From NCBI RefSeq assembly GCF_029867415.1, contig NC_081185.1, positions 29,154,245-29,218,244 of the forward strand: DNA of 64,000 bases, given 5' to 3'. Source of the DNA: Vicia villosa (Eukaryota > Streptophyta > Magnoliopsida > Fabales > Fabaceae). The notes beneath the pieces are model-generated. The model was given only the letters and a program-made list of their open reading frames with translations. It had not been told where the DNA came from and made no database searches. Below, in pieces: positions 1 to 11,400 of the stretch. The number at the start of each line of letters is the position of its first letter. Position 1 is the first letter of the stretch. The translations under genes were made by a program, and so were the position numbers.

Positions 1-278
1 ACATGGAGTTGAGGAGGAACTTCCTGAGGTATTCCATGAGTGGGAAAGGATCCTACTGAAGAGAAGGGATCAACAACTTCTGTTGCAGCAGTAGGAACAA
101 CATCCCCTTCCTTTCTTAGTACCTTTTTCAGAACTTCCATGACCAAACTCACTTGAGTCTTCAACTGACTGTTTTCCTCTTTTAGTGCACCCTGATTATG
201 GACCAATTCTTGCATTTCCAACATAAGATGACCCATTTGTTCCCTCATCTCATCCATTTCCTCACGGAGTTGTTCCAT
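1..278 (-). CDS. Element C: gag N-terminus (partial, runs off left edge)
   Basis: The frame opens at an ATG (276-278 on the minus strand) and stays open for about 92 codons to the window edge. The first ~50 residues are rich in Glu, Gln, Met and Leu (MEQLREEMDEMREQ...) and look like a coiled coil, followed by a Pro/Val/Ser-rich stretch. This is the same style as the first ~60 residues of the gag proteins of elements A and B. The leader just before the ATG resembles the one before B's gag. No ORF1 lies between the PBS (1191-1208) and this start, unlike A and B. The gag core domain would lie outside the window, so the assignment rests on position and composition. Confidence 0.55.
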   Translation of the reverse strand, partial: MEQLREEMDEMREQMGHLMLEMQELVHNQGALKEENSQLKTQVSLVMEVLKKVLRKEGDVVPTAATEVVDPFSSVGSFPTHGIPQEVPPQLH

Positions 279-1190
279 AGTTGATCTTGGAGTTGTGGCA
301 GTGAGAAGTCAAATCTGTTGTTGATCTTGAAATCTGGATAGAAATGGTCCCATAAGTCTTTGAAAGAACCATGAAATGCATGATAGTATGAATGCATGTT
401 TCATTTATGAGAGATCCTAAAGTCTTTTCACACACTTTCATTCTTCTTTTTTGGAATTAAAGCTTCCTTTTTTTGTATAGAATATCTTTTCTTTCTTTTT
501 TGCTTTTCTATTTCCTTTTCTTTTACATATCTTTTCTTTTCTTTTCTTTTCTCTTTTTTTTTTTTGGAAATAGACTTTAGGATCTTTCATAAATGGAGTG
601 GACAAAGCAATAATGTTATGCGATGCAAAAGCATGGGATCCTCGGTCCATATAATCTTAGTAACCACTGTACAAACTTCTGAATAACTGATACAGGTCAA
701 ATATCACAGAATCAAAGGTCCGACACCTTTTTGAATACCAGGAAGACCAATAGTCACCAACAGTACCTGTCATGTATATCCCTCCCCACTCACAGGTGAA
801 TCTAGGTCAGGGTAGGTCAAAAAAGCCAACAGAGGATTGAAAGTAGGCGTAATCATACGATATTGCCTCTTTCAACCAAGCTCTGTCCGTGGATACATGA
901 TCGGATCAATCAGACATACGTCTTCTGTCCGTCATGGCCACTCTATTCCTAGTTCCTAAGGTATCACTCATGGCCTGGGTATTGGGCCTTTTACCTCATA
1001 GAACATCCCACCCAACCTGCAAAATAGAACAGAAGACCCCAAGGAACACAGAATATAATCCATATGCATGATGTGCAAGCAGAAATAAACATGATATGCA
1101 AGCATATATAAAAAATGTAAACACATAAATAAACAAAGAAACACCCAATAAAAGAAACAAACAAAGGCTAGGATCGACTTGCTTAGGTGT
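279..1190 (-). other. Element C: 5' internal leader
   Basis: Non-coding leader between PBS and gag of element C. From 960 to 1190 it aligns closely with B's leader (18738-19000), including an acceptor-like TTTTGCAG whose AG is at 1017-1018. At about 440-570 the minus strand is an A/AAAAG purine-rich tract, matching a similar tract in B at 19425-19520. Both tracts are followed by the shared GACTTTAGGAT. No protein is supported here; the short frames are accidental. Confidence 0.75.
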
Positions 1191-1208
1191 TCCCCAGCAG
1201 AGTCGCCA
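1191..1208 (-). other. Element C: primer-binding site (PBS)
   Basis: Minus-strand TGGCGACTCTGCTGGGGA, two bases after the LTR end, identical to the PBS of element B. Ogre elements are reported to prime from tRNA-Arg; the match to a tRNA cannot be tested here. Confidence 0.8.
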
Positions 1209-1210
1209 GC

Positions 1211-1272
1211 TGTCGCACGCTCGCGAAAAATGAACAGAGTCGCCACCAATATATTTATCCCATAAGGGAAAG
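1211..1272 (-). repeat. Element C: 5' LTR, distal (U5) fragment
   Basis: The last 62 bases of C's 5' LTR, ending in GCGTGCGACA on the minus strand. They match the end of the element B LTR (18655-18717). The rest of this LTR lies at 44797-49303, separated by the insertion of element A. Confidence 0.9.
1268..1272. repeat. Target-site duplication of element A (left copy)
   Basis: GAAAG immediately outside the left LTR of A. The identical 5-mer flanks the right LTR at 44792-44796, the size expected for gypsy integrases. Confidence 0.92.
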
Positions 1273-1959
1273 TGTCGCGGGCGAAAAATCGTTTTGTTCC
1301 TCTTTTTTGTGGATGAGACACCTGATGCCTTCTTTGGGCTCGAGTGCTCAAAAAAATGATTTTTCTTTTGTACTGACCAAACTTTTTATTGTTTCCAAAG
1401 TAGGAAAAGGAAAAAAGCTGCAATAACCTAAAAAGTGGGGGAGAGATTCCGGGTAAGAGGGTTGGTTATACGAAGGGAAGGTATTAACACCCAACGTATC
1501 TATAGTACTCTATAGGTTTCTTTGTTTTGTTTATTCCATTCTTGTTGTGGTGGAGGTTCTTGTGAGATAGGTGGGACCTAAGGTGTTTGTTTGATTATGC
1601 TCGCAAAGATCATCGCGATCCTCTGCATACATATCCCTTAAAGGGAATCAGAGCATCTGTAGCTCGGGGTCTACGGGTGCTAAGGTTTGAATGGTTTCTT
1701 TTTGTTTTGTTTTGCTCGCCAAGGATCGACCTTGTGCCTACGTATTCTCAAAGGGATGTTGAGAAAGTCAGAGCAATCGTAGTTCCCACTTATGCTAGTG
1801 GAAGCAAAGGAAAATAGACAAATGTCGTCTAAATGCTAGATGTATCTAATCTATATCATCACATACATCTGTTTGATTTTGTTTGAAAATCTTTTCATTA
1901 TAAGCCCGGGGCCATGCCACTTAGGGTGCTTAGAATGATAAAGATGTTTTTGTGTTTAA

Positions 1960-2110
1960 CCAGCCTTGTGGCAAAAGTTTCAATGAAGTCAGCCTTGTGA
2001 CAAAAACTTTGATTAATCAGCCAGCCTTGTGGCAAAAGTTTCAATGAAGTCAGCCTTGTGACAAAAACTTTGATTAATCATCCAGTACGGTGGTAAAACA
2101 GTTTGATTGA
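1960..2110 (-). repeat. Element A LTR: tandem hairpins with GCCTTG loop
   Basis: A ~57-bp unit is repeated, each copy holding two small hairpins. The six-base loop GCCTTG (CAAGGC in the element's sense) is constant. The stems alternate: GTCA/TGAC at 1988-2001 and 2049-2062, GCCA/TGGC at 2020-2033 and 2114-2127, and CCA/TGG at 1960-1971. A variant at 2092 keeps CCA/TGG with loop GTACGG. The same array is in the other LTR about 38.4 kb downstream. Confidence 0.75.
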
Positions 2111-2697
2111 TTAGCCAGCCTTGTGGCAAAAAAGTTTGATTTTTGATTGATTGATTGTTTGTGATGATATAGAAGAGATACTCCTAGCATAGAGATGAAA
2201 AATGTCTAATCTCCTAGGGTATTTGATTTGGATATTGGGGATGCTTATAAGAAGCCCGTGGGTCCTTGTACGAAGCCCAAGAGGAGGCTATCCGAGGGTC
2301 CTTGCATTGTAAGCCCAAGAGGAGGCTATGGGAGGGACAATCCAGGGTCCTTGCATTGTAAGCCCAAGAGGAGGCTATGGGAGGGTCACTCGTTTGTACA
2401 AAGCCCAAGGGGAGGCATGGTATAGTTGGTTTGAGCTCTTAGAGCGATTTCACCGGGAAACCATACTCTATGTCCTAACCTAAACTAGGGAGATTCTTTG
2501 CACGAAGCCCAATAGGAGGCTATGGGGAACCTAGTGTTATACTAAGTTGAACAAGCACACATATCACACATATGAACAAACATGAACAAGTACATGAACA
2601 AATATGAACAGTTATACATAGATGACAAAGTGTGTGTATATAATGGAGTTTATGAAGGAAATATACCTGTAAGCATGATCCATTTGTATACACAGGG

Positions 2698-3285
2698 CTC
2701 GGGACTTATACTCGGGGAGAAGTCCACTTGAGTTTATTCAAAGCTATGTAAACAGGTATTTACAAAAGGGCTTGGGACTTATACCTACATGGAGGCCCAT
2801 GGTATATTTGGGAAGATTTAAAGAAAACCTTCATTTTTGGATTGGTATTCAAAGTTAAAAACAAATTGATTGAGATATGTACAAAAGGCGTACAATGAAA
2901 TACCTAATTTCATGTACTGGAATGGGTATGTACAAAAGGGGCTTGGGACTTATACCTACGTGGAGGCCCGTGTTTATTTACAAAACATGGTTGATTATTT
3001 TCAACAGACGCGAGGTTTGAAAAATTGTTTGAAAGTTATTGTTTTGAAAGAGTTTTCTGTACAAAGAAAAACTGTAGAAAAAAGGAAAAAGGAGTGGGTC
3101 TTATACTCTCTAATATTCGAGAGGCCCCTGTTTTATTTTCATAAAACAGGGTGGATGGTTTTGAAAAAAAGATGTGAGATTTATTGTTTTAAAAACTGTT
3201 TGGAAGTAATTTGGAAACAGTTTTCTGTTTAAAAAACTGTACAAAGAAAAAGGGACTTATACTCTCTAATATTCGAGAGGCCCCA
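2698..3285 (-). repeat. Element A LTR: GGGACTTATAC...GGCCC hairpin repeats
   Basis: About five dispersed copies of a module beginning GGGACTTATAC and ending GGCCC (near 2698, 2768, 2940, 3092, 3250). The interiors differ but remain self-complementary: GGACTT/AAGTCC at 2702-2725, GGGC/GCCC around 2768-2795, and CTCTC/GAGAG in the 3092 and 3250 copies. At 3126-3151 lies a perfect 11-bp stem with loop TTTC (arm CCCTGTTTTAT). Confidence 0.65.
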
Positions 3286-3750
3286 CATCGTTCTGAAAAT
3301 CAATTGATCAAATAAAAAGATTTAATCAATAGTTTCTTTTGAAATCAAAAAGAGATGGTTTATCGTTTTTTTGAAAAGAATTGCGATCGCTTGTTTTAAA
3401 ACGATTTGAAATTGAAAGAAATCAAATTAATCAAGATAAACAAAAAGATTATGCTTAATTAATACCTAAATGATTAGGGCTTGCTCAAAAAATATTTACA
3501 AGTGTTTTAAGTTTAAAGATTAAATGAAAAAACAATATTCAAAGCATTTAAAAACACTAAAAAATGTATCATTTTAAACCTAATTAAAAGTGTGTTAAAT
3601 AAATATTTTTTGATTTTTTTTTGATATTCATGAAATTCATATGTTAAATAAGAAGTGTGCAAAAAATGAATAAAAAATGAATTAATTTGATTGGTCAATG
3701 AATTAATTGAAGTTGTGTAAAAAATTGAAAAAAAACAAGTGATAAAAAGA

Positions 3751-3835
3751 TGGTTTTGGCCCTCATGAGTGTTGAACTCGTGACCTTAAGGTTACTACTC
3801 AAAAGTTTAACCAACTGGACCACGCGCGTGGTCTG
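3751..3835 (-). other. tRNA-like / SINE-head-like segment in element A 3' LTR
   Basis: Read on the minus strand it has an A-box-like TGGTCCAGTTGG (3811-3822) and a B-box-like GGTCACGAGTTCAACACTC (3767-3785) at tRNA-like spacing. This is the internal promoter layout of RNA polymerase III tRNA genes or tRNA-derived SINEs. It overlaps a perfect 16-bp palindrome, GACCACGCGCGTGGTC (3818-3833). A complete tRNA cloverleaf is not convincing, so I call it tRNA-like. Confidence 0.4.
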
Positions 3836-6356
3836 ATAATCATTTGCAACGAGTTGTATATATTTTGAATCAAGTTTGTAAAATCAATTTCAAAAAAAAG
3901 GCGCCAAGAACACAAACCCTATCTGAATTTGAAAAATCTGAAAACTGGATTGTTTGGATCAAGTGAATAGCCTAACTTGCTCGATTTTGGACGAGGAACA
4001 TGATGGTACCATTTAATTCCATTTATTTTCACTCTAGGGCCATTGATTCTCTGATGAACACGAAGAACCCTAATTCTATAATTCACTCTGAAATTGTGTA
4101 TAGTTGATGAATTATGAAATTGATTGAGGGCTATTGATCAGTGATAGTGCAGAAACAAGATGGTAAACCAGTTTTTCATTTATGATGCATGTATGTATGA
4201 GTTTGAAGTTGATAGGCACTTACCTCAAAAATGCCAAAGCTGGAGATCGAATTTTGCAGTAGAGGAGTTCCAGTTGTTATTTCTTGATCTAAACACCTTC
4301 AGTGGACCTTATGGAACATGTTTGGATGCTTAGAGCAGTTTGAATTCACCTGAGCATGGCCATAGTACCCGATCTGCAGTTGCTTCAAGTATGAATCAAG
4401 CTTGGTGATTATGAGGTTACAGATCATATGTGAGTGCTTGGATAGTTCATATGTGATGTATGGATGATGTTAGAAGTGGTAGTTTGGACAGAATTGAGCC
4501 TGAACAAAAATTGGCATGATAAGTCTCATGTTATGCATATTTGGAGGTGAGATGATGATTTTGAGTTTTCAGGTGTTTTGGGGTGTATGAGTGATTCAGA
4601 CACATCATATATGACATTTAGAAGTTGTGGGAAGCATCACTTTGTTCAGAACTTGCAAGGTTTGGAGGTTGAGTTTTCTACCTCACTTTGAAACACATGA
4701 CTTGTAATTCAAGAAAGAAGAGAGAAAACCTATAATTGTGAGGTTTTGGTGTGATTTGCAATGAAGTTTGGACCTCTATTTATAGGCCAAGAGTTCTGAA
4801 TGCAGAGCTTTGCAACTTGCTTCAAAGTTTGGTGATTTGGCATTTGGAGATAAAGTGGAATCTTCACATTAAATGCAAATGGTTAAAGTAACTAAACCAT
4901 GGTTATTTTTCTAAGCTTCTTATCTCTTTCCATTCTGATCTCAAACCAGAAAATATCTATCAATTATTGCATTGGTGTGTCATCACTTGGATCATTGGCC
5001 ATATAGTATAGAAACTTAGTGAGAATGGCTTGAAATTTCATGCTTAATGACCTCTAATGTCAAAATTCAAAACCATAGCTATGCTCCATATTTTTTCATG
5101 CTCTTGGACATTTTGGAAAGCTCATGTTACACACTTCAAAACCCTAGTTGAAAGTTTCTTCAAGACCTTTAAGGAAATGGGTGAAAAAGATCCATGAACT
5201 TTGAAGAAAATGAGATTTTAAGTGAATTTTTCAAAAGATGCCAACTTTGAAGCTTCATATCTCTTAAATGGTTGATCTTATGGAAAAAAATTATATGTGT
5301 CAAAGTTGTTTATTGGATCAAAATCTACAACTTTCATGTTGGAAGTTTTTTTCAGTTTGTAGGTGAAATTTTGAGTTATTCCCTTTCAAAGTTTGGAAAA
5401 AACCATTGAAAAACACTTAGAAAATTTTCTAAGTATGGAAAGTCAAACTTTGACTTTTTGATTCTTGATTGATTTTCTTGATTTTTCTTGATCAAATGAC
5501 TTCTCATATCATATATTGATGATTTAAAACTTCAAAAGTCATGGTTGACCAAAATTCCCAAAAGTCAATGGTGATCTTGTTGAGTTGACTTTTTCAGACG
5601 AATCGCGTTTCTGGAGATTTCAAATGAAACAGGCTATCCTCACCATATGAATGGTATGAATGGATCATATTGAAGCATTAGAGGATATTGAGCCATGGTT
5701 TGAGTTGGTGCACCATGTCCTGATTAAAAAGTCAGTTATTCAGTGAATTAGGTCAAAAAACCCTAATTGTCGACCTGATGAAATTGATGACTGTGGATCT
5801 TGAATTAAGACACAATCTTCATTGGATATTGTCATAGGGATTATTTGAAGATGATTGAAACCTTTGATTGACTTCCTGGGGATTTTTAGGGTTTCCCAAA
5901 TGTGATCCCTGATTTCAGTCCCTGATAGTTCAAAACCCTGATCTGAGGATTTGTCTGATCAATCTTTGTGTAGGAGATGTCTTTAGCTAATGGATTAGGT
6001 CAAAATGATGCACTTGGGGTCTTGATATCATGTCCCAAGTCATTATGTCAAATTCTGAGTAAAAGTCAAGAGTATGTTGTCTTCAGTCAAAACCCTAATT
6101 CAGTCGATTCAGAGCCTTTGAGCTAAATGAAATGACTCCCTGAGGACCAAATGTTGATTGTTGATGAAGATGATTCATTTGAGATGAAGGGAGAACAAAA
6201 CCCTAATTGATTGTTGCTTGTACTGATGAGTGATTTCTTGTTTAAACCCTGCTGAGCACAAGTAGCAAACACAAGCTATGCAATTTGTTAGAGATGCAAA
6301 TGATGCATATGCTATGATATGAGGTGGTATCTTAGGTCAAAAATTGGGGTATGACA

Positions 6357-6371
6357 GATGCCCCTATTTAA
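6357..6371 (-). other. Element A: polypurine tract (PPT)
   Basis: Minus-strand TTAAATAGGGGCATC abuts the 3' LTR. Element B has TTAAATAGGGGCAGC at the same place, so the plus-strand primer site is conserved although the LTR bodies differ. Confidence 0.75.
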
Positions 6372-8280
6372 GTTTCTTCAACCTGAGACATGAAGATTGA
6401 AAATCTTTGTTTTGATAGGGTGGAAGAGACTTAAATATCAGAAGACGCGAATTTTGGACCTAAGATACCAAAATTGCGAATGATGCAAGGATATATTTAC
6501 CGAGGGGATATCAAGAACTGACTCCACTGGGGAAAAGAGATTGGGAAGGATGCCTCAATCCGTTTTAGGAAGAGAATCCGTTTTATCAGGAAAGCAAGTG
6601 TATGCTTCACCTGGGAATGATAGTTTTGTAAGAAAAGCTTACCTATCGACATTATCGACTATCAGCTTGGGGATAGACTTGTTTAATAATGCGAAGGTGA
6701 AAGGTATGAAACTGTATTACCGACTACCAGCATTGTGATAGACTTGACAAGGTAAAAAGAGTTTCAAAGGTTCGGTTAATATTACCGACTATCAGCCTTG
6801 TGATAGACATGTTTAATAATATAACCAGAACAAAAAGTTACCGACTACCAGCCTCGTGATAGTGGTTTTGAAGACATGATCAATTATCAGCCAAGTGATA
6901 AAATGATCTCGGAGACTTTGCTAGGGAAATTACTGGTTATTCAGCCTTGTGAACAGTAATAAGGCCCTGATTGTCAAATGGTCTTCATGATTGATTTCCT
7001 TGAGAGGAAATTTTTGAAAGAGACATAAGCTGCTCGGATGATGAGGCTATTGCTTATTGTCTGTTTTTTTTCACGACTCTATTTGAGGAATCGGAATTTG
7101 AATCTCTGGTAAAGACAAGGTTCTAACCAAGAATGAATTGGAAAGAAACAGTCAAACAAGACTTTGTGCCCAATGAGGAATGAACTCAAAATGGGATTTT
7201 CTCCTTCGTTTTGAGAGGAGAAAACTAAAGCAACCTTCTTCCACGAGGAATGATCTCAGTGGGGAACTGGAGAAAGAAGATTTTATTTCTGCTTATGGGT
7301 GACAACCTACTTGGAGAGATGACACGCCCATACTGTTTCTTTTTTCTTTTTTTTCTTTTTGAGGATAGATATATCCCAAACAAGCGATTATTGAAAAATG
7401 CGAGAATGCATAAATGATGCAAATATGTATGAATGATGAATGTCATGAATGTCGCATGCATACTGACGATACTGACAGACAATGAAGTATATACTGGAGA
7501 AGGACCGACGTCGCAATACAACCAGATACTTGGCAAATGTTCTTCAACACGGTGTAGATAACACAGGTGATGAATGATGCTGCGTGCTTTCAACTTCTCT
7601 GGGGATGATAAGCATCTTTTCTTATTGAGATGGAAGAACCTTTTCACTGGAGATGGAAAATCTTCGTCACTGGGGATAAAAGACCTTCTTCACTGGGGAT
7701 AGAAGAGTTTTTTTACTGGGGATTTAAGAGCTTCTTTACCTCGAGGGGTAATTGCTTCAAGAATTCTTTTCTGGGACAAGAATACCGTTGTCTCATTATC
7801 TTCTTTTTGGGAAAACAAACAATTCTGAAGGATAATCTTTGGTTCATCCTATGGAGATAGTTGTTGATGTTCCTTCTGTTGTTCACAACTCAAAGGAAAA
7901 TTTCGCTTTTATTTTGAAAAAGGAAAGTAAATTCATTTAAAACTTTTTTTCTTTTTTTTCAAAAATGAATAACACAATTAAAGCGTCATTTTGCAAGCTG
8001 AAAGAAATTAGAGATTGCAAACAAATGGGCACAAGGCTCAAATTTATTTAATAGGATGGCAATCAGCTAAAGGCGTGATTCCATGGAGTATTTACAAAAG
8101 TTGGAAATGGTAATTATGCGGAAAAGGCTACATTGAAAGCAATAACCACTATTCCTCCCAACAACTTTGAGTTCCAACTGTGCTTGTTGCTTCAGATTGG
8201 CAATGATTTGTTTGAAGATCCTTTGATGAAGTACAGACTCCTCAGGTGACGAAGTACAGACTGATGCAGTTACTTTGTCA
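6372..8280 (-). other. Element A: long 3' non-coding region
   Basis: About 1.9 kb between the RT-INT stop and the PPT with no recognisable protein. At 6659-6955 there are six spaced hairpins with GCCTTG-type loops. At about 7640-7730 a degenerate repeat of the phrase CACTGGGGAT occurs three to four times. Ogres are known for long 3' untranslated regions. Confidence 0.7.
6659..6955 (-). repeat. Element A 3' region: GCCTTG-loop hairpin series
   Basis: Hairpins at 6659-6676 (CTATC/GATAG), 6724-6741 (CTACCA/TGATAG), 6789-6806 (CTATCA/TGATAG), 6845-6862 (CTACCA/TGATAG, a wobble pair in the element's RNA sense), 6884-6901 (TTATCA/TGATAA) and 6940-6953 (TTCA/TGAA). The loops are GCCTTG or close variants (GCATTG, GCCTCG, GCCAAG). 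The same loop is used in the element's LTR array. Confidence 0.7.
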
Positions 8281-8296
8281 TAAATCCCTAATTTTT

Positions 8297-8447
8297 GCCT
8301 AGATTGCCCTTTCAGGTTTTCAATCTACCAGGATGATTTTTTTCTGTTTATTGTCTCTAATTTTTGCCTGGACCGCCCTTTCGGGTTTTCAGTCCACCGA
8401 GACGCTCATTTTTGCCTAAGTCGCCCTTTGCGGGTTTTCAACTTACC
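8297..8447 (-). repeat. Element A: three post-integrase hairpin cassettes
   Basis: Three ~50-60-bp units just 3' of the RT-INT stop (element sense is minus). Each has an outer stem, AAAA, an inner CCC-GAAA-GGG-like hairpin, the closing arm, then GGCAAAAATTAG. The outer stems differ but pair: TAGATT/AATCTA (8300-8305 with 8322-8327), TGGAC/GTCCA (8369-8373 with 8392-8396), TAAGT/ACTTA (8417-8421 with 8441-8445). Element B carries the homologous cassettes at 28837-29030. Confidence 0.85.
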
Positions 8448-8468
8448 GAGCTGTTCTTTTTGTATTTT

Positions 8469-11400
8469 TTAGACAAAGTATTTCTTGACTGCATCAGCAT
8501 TCACAGGATGTGGGAGTTCATCACCATCCATGGTTGCAAGAATCATGGCGCCGCCAGAAAATGTTCTTTTGACAACATACGGGCCTTCATAATTAGGAGA
8601 CCATTTGCCCCTAGAATCTGGTTGAAAAGACAAGATCTTTTTAAGCACGAGGTCGCCTTCTCGAAATTCACGGGGTCGAACCTTTTTGTTGAAAGCTTGT
8701 TTCATCCTTGCTTGGTATAACTGTCCATGGCATAGAGCAGTCATACGTTTTTCTTCGATTAAGTTCAACTGATCGTATCTGTTTTGACACCATTCAGCCT
8801 CTGATAACTTAGTTTCCATGAGGACTCTCATTGATGGGATTTCAACTTCTACGGGGAGCACAGCTTCCATGCCGTACACTAGAGAAAAGGGAGTTGCCCC
8901 TGTTGAAGTACGCACTGAAGTACGGTACCCATGTAAAGCAAAAGGCAGCATTTCATGCCAGTCTTTGTAAGTGACGACCATTTTCTGGACGATCTTCTTA
9001 ATGTTCTTGTTGGCAGCTTCAACCGCGCCGTTCATTTTTGGTCTATAAGGAGAAGAGTTATGATGCTCAATCTTGAATTCCTCACACAATTCTTTCATCA
9101 TTTTGTTATTCAGGTTTGAACCATTGTCAGTAATGATCTTGCTGGGAATACCATATCGGTAAATGATGTTGTTCTTGATGAACCTCACAACCACTTGTCT
9201 TGTAACATTGGCGTAAGATGCTGCTTCGACCCATTTGGTGAAGTAATCAATTGCTACTAAGATGAAACGATGACCGTTTGAAGTTTTCGGTTCGATCATT
9301 CCAATCATGTCGATACCCCACATGGAGAAAGGCCATGGAGATGAGAGAACGTTGAGTAGAGTCGGTGGCACATGGATCTTATCTGTGTAGATCTGGCACT
9401 TGTGACATCTCTTCACGTGCTTACAACAGTCAGATTCCATTGTCAACCAATAGTATCCTGCTCTTAAGATTTTCTTGGACATTGCATGCCCATTTGATTG
9501 AGTTCCAAAGGACCCTTCATGCACTTCATGCATTAACATATCTGCTTCGTGTCTATCCACGCATCTGAGCAAAACCATGTCGAAATTTCTTTTGTATAGC
9601 ACATCTCCGTTCAGGAAGAAACTGCCAGAAAGTCTCCTTAGAGTTTTCTTATCTTTGTTTGATGCCCCAAGCGGGTACTCTTGAGTTTGAAGGAAGCGCT
9701 TGATGTCGTGGAACCACGGTTTATCATCGATGACTGCTTCAGTTGCAAACACATAGGCAGGCCTTTCAAGGCGTGTAATTCTGACTTTAGGCACATCATT
9801 CCAGTGACTGACTTTGAACATGGAAGATAGAGTAGCCAAGGCGTCTGCCATTCGATTCTGATCTCGAGGTATATGATGCAATTCAATCTTGTTGAAGAAA
9901 GTTAACAGACGTCTTGCATAATCTCTGTAGGGAATCAAGCCAGGGTGGTAAGTTTCCCATTTGTCTTTGATTTGGTTGATCACGAGGGCTGAATCTCCAT
10001 ATATGTCTAGGATTTTGATTCTTAAGTCAATGGCTTCTTCGAGACCCATGATACAAGCTTCATATTCTGCGATGTTGTTGGTGCAATCAAATAGCAAACT
10101 GGCGGAGAACGGGATATGAGTACCCTTGGGAGTGATGATGATTGCCCCAATTCCATTGCCAAAAGCGTTTACTGCTCCGTCGAAAATTAGGCCCCATCTT
10201 GATCCAGGATCAGGACCTTCTTCAGGTAACGGTTCGTCACAATCTTTCATCTTTAAGTACAAGACATCTTCGTCAGGAAAGTCAAACTTGAGAGATTGAT
10301 ATTCATTAATTGGTTGATGCGCCAAATGATCAGCGAGAATGCTTCCTTTAACCGCTTTTTGAGCACGGTATTCAATGTCATATTCGGATAACAGCATTTG
10401 CCATCGGGCAATCCTTCCTGTTAAGGCAGGCTTTTCAAAGACATACTTGATCGGATCCATTTTGGAGATTAACCAAGTAGTATTGTTGATCATGTATTGG
10501 CGGAGACGTTTTGAAGCCCAAGCCAAAGCACAACATGTTTTTTCGAGCATGGAGTAACGAGACTCACAGTCTATGAATTTCTTACTCAAGTAATAGATGG
10601 CATGCTCCTTCTTACCGGTTTCATCTTGTTGTCCAAGCATACAACCCATGGATTCTTCTAACACGGTAAGGTACATGATTAGTGGTCTCCCTTCAACTGG
10701 AGGAATCAATATTGGTGGTTCTAACAGGTACTCTTTGATACTGTCGAACGCTTTCTGGCAATCTTCAGTCCATACAACCCCTTGATCTTTGCGGAGAAGC
10801 TTGAAAATTGGCCCACATGTAGCAGTCATTTGAGAGATAAATCTGGAGATGTAATTCAATCGTCCGAGAAATCCTCTTACTTGCTTTTCAGTTTTTGGTG
10901 CAGGCATCTCTTGAATAGCTCTGACTTTGTCGGGATCTACTTCAATACCTCTTTGGCTGACAATGAACCCCAAGAGTTTTCCAGATCTAACCCCAAAAGT
11001 ACATTTGTTAGGATTCAAGCGAAGCTGATATTTCCTTAGTCGTTGAAACAACTTCAAAAGGTATTCAATATGTTCTTCTTCTGTGCTGGACTTGGCTATC
11101 ATGTCGTCCACATAAACTTCAATTTCTTTATGCATCATGTCATGAAAGAGAGTAGTCATTGCCCTTTGGTAAGTTGCGCCTGCATTCTTTAATCCAAACG
11201 GCATCACTTTGTAGCAAAAGGTACCCCATGGGGTGATGAAAGATGTCTTTTCCATGTCTTCGGGAGCCATCTTGATCTGATTATAACCGGAGAACCCGTC
11301 CATGAAGGAAAAGACGTTGAACTTAGCGGTGTTATCAACCAGCATGTCGATATGCGGTAATGGAAAGTCATCTTTGGGACTGGCTTTGTTCAAGTCACGG

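Larger units (their letters stand above)
1273..6356 (-). repeat. Element A: 3' LTR
   Basis: LTR bounded by TGTCATACCCC (right end, minus strand) and CCCGCGACA (left end). It contains a TATA box (minus TATAAATA, 4777-4784), a splice-donor-like GAG|GTAAGTGCC (GT at 4222-4223), a tRNA-like segment (3751-3835) and hairpin-rich arrays between 1960 and 3285. Open frames inside it do not resemble proteins. Confidence 0.93.

Noticed and set aside
1960..2135. Short tandem repeats considered as a CRISPR array
   Set aside because: The genome is a plant, the units are contiguous LTR repeats without unique spacers, and no cas genes exist.
2870..3232. 120-codon frame in A's LTR, present in both copies
   Set aside because: Presence in both LTRs is due to duplication. 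The frame runs through hairpin repeats and poly-purine text and has no similarity to a protein.
3751..3835. A functional tRNA gene
   Set aside because: A- and B-box-like motifs are present, but acceptor and T-stem pairing are poor and no terminator or anticodon assignment is convincing; kept only as tRNA-like.
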